From assembly GCF_016808095.1 (NCBI RefSeq), contig NC_068972.1, positions 8,426,001 to 8,490,000 of the forward strand: a DNA stretch of 64,000 bases, written 5' to 3'. Below, in pieces: positions 61,101 through 64,000 of this stretch. A program made the translations under genes and the position numbers. Each line of letters opens with the position of its first letter. The stretch's first letter is position 1. A model generated the notes under the pieces. It made no database searches and was not told where the DNA came from. It saw only the letters and a list, made by a program, of their open reading frames with translations. This DNA comes from Vigna angularis. Taxonomy: Eukaryota; Streptophyta; Magnoliopsida; Fabales; Fabaceae.

Positions 61101-63859
61101 TTGTTTGTTTTTGTTGAAGAGCTAATAAGCTGAGGCATATTCAGTTTTATCTGGTTTTGTTTGTGCTGTTTGTGAGTGAAAGTTTTCTGTGAATTGGTTT
61201 CTTTAATCAAGAAACCTAACAGTATATGATAAGTAGTATGAACAATTGGTGGTTAGGATCAAATTGCAACTTGCAAGGCATGAGACTGGAGTTTCATATT
61301 GGAAGTGTGGGAGTTTGGTTTGAGATTTGCAATGTCTAATTTTTGTAGTGTGGTTCTCCAAAGATTCTGGTCAATCAGTTTTACTGTTTTTCATTATATC
61401 TCACTTGCAAATAAGCAGCATGGTGGAGACACATAGTCAAGGGGCAAATGCACAACCATCCTAAATCGGTACTGTGTGGCTGGCTGCTACATGTTGTGAT
61501 GAAATATTAGGATCCATTTTGCAAGGTATGTGACCTAAGTCCCACATTAGAAGGATGGAAATTTAGTGAATTTTACAAGGTCTTGAGCTTTCAAACTACC
61601 ACGGCTAGCTTTTGTAGTGTGATTCTTATCACGGGCCAGCAAAGACATGTTGAATTTTTCAACATGATAATGAGAAGATTTCTTGGAAGTTGATTGGAAT
61701 GCTAGTATTGCCTGCAAAGAGACTGAAAGGCATTCATCATTTATTTAGCAATACTTAACGTACAGTACGAGTGGGAGAAAATAGGTTTCCCTGTAAGACT
61801 TGGGTATGTGATGCTTGGCTTCACTAACTGGGAAGAATAGACACTCTAGTTCTCCTCCAATTTTATGAGTTGCTTAGGAAAAGAGGAAAATATATTTTAA
61901 GGATACCCGAGGATAATATTTAAGCATTACCAATTGATATAATAATTTCTTGTACTTTATTTTCTCAAAATTGCATTTTTTAATATGCATTGAATGTTTT
62001 GGTTTTGACACTGAGCTGTTGGAACTATTGGAAATTTAGGGGCTGCCATCAACTTTGGATGTAATTTTCACCTAGTATTTTTTATTGTATTGATCCAAAT
62101 CATTGTGGTTTCAGGTCACTCGATTGTCAAGGAAGAATGTCTGCTTTGTTATGTTTACTGACGAAATTACAGTTCGGACACTCTCTTCAGAAGGGCATGT
62201 GCCTGATAGAATGGGTTTCATTGGCTTTTGGAAGTTGGTGGTAGTGAAGAATCTACCATATGATGATATGCGAAGAGTGGGCAAAATACCTAAGTTATTG
62301 CCTCATCGACTTTTTCCTTTTGCAAGGTAAGACTGATATGAGAAGGAATAGGTGTTGTTCTTTTGAAATTTACAGTAATGATTTGGATGATGTTTAAAAT
62401 ATGGTGACTGCTCGGGGCGTTTAAACACCTAGAAAGATGTGTTGATGATATATCACTTTAAGATAAAATGGTAAAATTTTAGTTAGCTGATTCTAACATT
62501 TGATTCTTTTATTATGTACACCATATCCTTGTGTTGGAAAGAGTATTATAAAGGAGAAACTAAAGAGTGTGACCATAGGGTGTAGATGTCAGTGTCCCAT
62601 TTTTACTACCAATAAAGAGCTTTATAACTGCACAGAGATCACTGCATGATGAATCTCTGATGGAATTGAATGTTGAAAGAGATTTATGTGGATTATTATA
62701 TCAGATTTTAATGATGATTTATTGGCTTGAACATACTTTCATTATATTTGTGGACACTATTGTGTGTTCCAATGTTTTATAAGTTGGAAGTGTTTCTGCG
62801 AAAATTCTAGACTGCCTTAGTATGTTATAAAACTAATGGCTTAAATTTTAGCGATTCTTCAATTCCCCAACCTTTCTAGCCTAAACCAACTTAGAAAATG
62901 AATCTGTGTGCATTTACTAATTGTAGAATTTTGGTTATCGGAACAGTTAAGTCCTTATTGCTATGTAGATTGATATAAATACAAATTTATTTTGTATGTG
63001 GTGTTCTGTACATATGTATCTGAAATCTTTGGAAAGGTTTCTTATTAATTTTCTTTGTTATTAGTTAATTTTTTTAGTTACTGTTTGTTTTACGTATAAT
63101 TTTCTTTTCTTAGATGTTCGGTAACTTAATGGTTCTTCTTTTCTTTCAATTTTCATTTCAGGTATTCAATTTGGCTGGATAGCAAATTACGGCTGCAGCT
63201 TGATCCTTTACTTATCTTGGAGTACTTTTTGTGGCGCAAGGGTTATGAATTTGCAATATCCAATCATTATGATCGGCATTGTGTGTGGGAAGAAGTTGCA
63301 CAAAACAAGAAGTTGAACAAGTATAATCACACAGTTATAGATCAGCAGTTTTCATTTTACCGGGCTGATGGACTTGAAAGATTTGATGCATCGGATCCAA
63401 ATAAGCTTCTTCCAAGCAGTATGTTCTGTTAAGCATTTATTTTCTGTCAATTTCCGAAGTTGTTGATTAAATGAACTGAAGTGATTTACATAATCTTGAC
63501 AGATGTACCTGAAGGTTCTTTTATTATTAGAGCGCACACCCCAATGTCAAATTTGTTTTCTTGTCTTTGGTTCAATGAAATTGATCGGTTCACTCCTCGT
63601 GATCAGCTGAGTTTTGCATATACATATCAGAAGCTGAGAAGGATGAATCCAGACAAACCATTTCATCTGAACATGTTCAAGGTGAGGCAATATAAGCCCA
63701 GCTACATTTAGATAGTTTATTTGTGCTGTAACAGTACATTGTGGTCGTGATGAAAGTAGCATTAATGGTTTCTTCTTCTTCTATGTCCAGGACTGTGAAA
63801 GGAGACACATAGCCAAGTTGTTCCGTCATAGATTGGATGATAAGAGGATACATCATTGA
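52155..63859 (+). CDS. DUF616 (MUCI70/TOD1 family) type II membrane protein
   Basis: Seven exons: 52155-52407, 52779-53552, 59055-59407, 62115-62326, 63162-63418, 63503-63681 and 63791-63859, giving 698 residues; all junctions are GT-AG and in phase. A basic N-terminus is followed by one membrane segment at about 58-80 (LSVAAILVFLFLVLVVTVLV), predicting a cytosolic tail and lumenal C-terminus. Exon 2 encodes a long, acidic, probably disordered stalk (85-342). Exons 3-7 encode the DUF616 domain, with conserved stretches including IPKLLPHRLFPFARYSIWLD, SNHYDRHCVWEE, VPEGSFIIRAHTP and NLFSCLWFNEID. Family members include MUCI70, described as a probable hexosyltransferase in mucilage pectin synthesis, and TOD1. 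A Golgi transferase role here is inferred. The long acidic stalk resembles what I recall of AT4G09630 and AT1G34550. Introns 2 (5.5 kb) and 3 (2.7 kb) contain retroelements. Confidence 0.93.
56046..56377 (-). repeat. 3' LTR of the 56-58 kb element
   Basis: 332 bp. It ends (minus strand) with a stem-loop whose distal arm is mutated compared with the other LTR. Confidence 0.88.
56808..57647 (-). CDS. gag-like protein of the non-autonomous element
   Basis: 279 codons from the ATG at 57647 (MEGRIDTLEGRVNTVE...). The open frame runs further upstream into the LTR without need. The N-terminus is a charged heptad-like coiled coil (RIDTLEGRVNTVERWASEQK), as in gag starts of Reina-type gypsy elements. 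It is followed by a lysine/arginine/glutamate-rich middle and two related blocks (VVTITSGSRVPKSVVLSVD and VVTLASPSKVAKAVVFSED), which look like an internal duplication. No zinc knuckle or enzymatic domain is present. The uninterrupted frame suggests recent activity or selection. The role as a capsid-like protein is inferred from the start and the position between LTRs. Confidence 0.6.
   Translation of the reverse strand: MEGRIDTLEGRVNTVERWASEQKRELTEWRRNIQEMILEDQNQERDTKGREKSLDRPRRGWKEEFLQDNKKGKKEVKKGRDAVKDSLQNIKKAKKFYEEGEYLANDEEKKKRETNISEEGNVVTITSGSRVPKSVVLSVDGFAGIRGQDRREENICEVEGNDENYDGDIGVAAAEKVAEVAAVRVDNVTNVGRENTSGEDHDGKVVTLASPSKVAKAVVFSEDRVVGCGGYVKTVKKGEELLRSGVKTVVSGSDPAVVWVSMGASTRAVTDPFPEITEV
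57690..58031 (-). repeat. 5' LTR of the 56-58 kb element
   Basis: 342 bp with an intact terminal stem-loop (GGCTTCTT...AAGAAGCC) and a 10-bp tandem duplication absent from the other LTR. Confidence 0.88.
59911..60880 (+). pseudogene. Integrase-chromodomain remnant of the deleted gypsy element
   Basis: The frame starts inside the integrase core (VVDRLSNYCHFIP) and continues through VVSDRDPTF, the NR..LE...RC motif, PFEVVYGRPPP and the C-terminal GDWVFLKIRPH block. A TAG stop interrupts it at 60529-60531. It then continues in the same frame (HPVFHVSQLKRAV) until a frameshift near 60650, after which a chromodomain-like end (HVLIQWLDGGADAATLED) is read in another frame. The segment between the E motif and PFEVVYG is shortened. 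It cannot encode a working integrase. Confidence 0.88.
60893..61221 (+). repeat. Right LTR of the deleted gypsy element
   Basis: 329 bp, TG...CA, ending in the stem-loop GGTTTCTT-TAATC-AAGAAACC followed by TAACA. Confidence 0.88.
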
Positions 63860-64000
63860 AAAAGAATACCAGAATAATGCCAGTTTATATCAACATTTTT
63901 ATGATATGACATGATGTACTTAGCCAGTCCTGTCTGTATCTGTTGAAGTTGTGATTACCTGCTGATCATCTGCTGCAGAATGTGTTACATGAAGATTCAG
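63860..64000 (+). other. 3' flank of the DUF616 gene
   Basis: Directly downstream of the TGA stop; presumably 3' UTR. Nothing else seen before the window ends. Confidence 0.6.

Larger units (their letters stand above)
59809..61221 (+). mobile_element. Internally deleted Ty3/gypsy (Reina-type chromovirus) element in DUF616 intron 3
   Basis: It begins TGTTAGGAAATTAAATG (59809), and the same start recurs at 60893 as a full 329-bp LTR ending AAACCTAACA (61221). The left LTR is cut after about 100 bp (near 59908), where sequence jumps directly into the integrase core, so the rest of the LTR, gag, protease, reverse transcriptase and RNase H are missing. A polypurine tract GGGGAGGG precedes the right LTR. 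The flanking 5-mers differ (GTTTG and GTATA), so no target duplication remains. It is in the same orientation as the host gene. Confidence 0.88.

Noticed and set aside
1..64000. CRISPR arrays, bacterial operons, rRNA or tRNA genes
   Set aside because: The sequence is plant nuclear DNA; no spaced direct repeats of CRISPR type and no cloverleaf with conserved tRNA boxes was noticed on reading.

Overview
The window is nuclear DNA of a flowering plant. Genes are split by short GT-AG introns, intergenic DNA is very AT-rich, and introns and spacers carry LTR retrotransposons and MITE-like elements. Several repeats (a short TGTTGGAAGT-type dispersed repeat, LTRs with gagcgag motifs) resemble families I associate with phaseoloid legumes such as Phaseolus, Vigna or Glycine. 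That placement is an inference. Gene models were assembled by hand from the sequence by matching exon phase and splice sites.

Layout. 53-2598 (-): a four-exon VTT/DedA-type 'SNARE-associated Golgi' membrane protein. 5809-8407: a 2.6 kb solo LTR with a 5-bp target duplication. 10586-15140 (-): a NAC transcription factor of the VND7 type, whose last intron uses a GC donor. 15.3-27.7 kb: a 12 kb stretch with no recognisable protein gene, only weak exon-like and transposon-like signals. 27723-37355 (-): an eleven-exon J-domain protein with GPALPP/DUF3752 features; its intron 8 holds a Copia-like non-autonomous element with a second solo LTR inside it. 38.3-41.5 kb: a diverged relative of the 5.8-8.4 kb LTR, itself interrupted by a 689-bp solo LTR. 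41616-43095 (-): a snakin/GASA cysteine-rich peptide gene with a hAT-like MITE in intron 1. 46617-49327 (-): a short mTERF-related protein. 52155-63859 (+): a seven-exon DUF616 (MUCI70/TOD1 family) type II membrane protein with two Ty3/gypsy-type elements in introns 2 and 3.

The genes do not form a pathway. VND7 drives xylem vessel differentiation, the DUF616 protein is probably a Golgi glycosyltransferase-like enzyme, the GASA peptide is secreted, the mTERF protein is probably organellar and the J-domain protein probably nuclear. Gene order looks ancestral: from memory, VTT next to VND7 matches AT1G71940-AT1G71930, and GASA-mTERF-DUF616 matches AT4G09600/10-AT4G09620-AT4G09630 in Arabidopsis.

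The least expected signals are in the repeats. One is an array of four stem-loops with 9-nt loops and compensatory stem changes inside the non-autonomous element at 31-33 kb. Others are spaced palindromes in two unrelated solo LTRs, and a terminal LTR hairpin with a compensatory C-G to T-A change shared by the two elements in the DUF616 gene. I found no CRISPR, rRNA or tRNA gene and no clearly new protein system.
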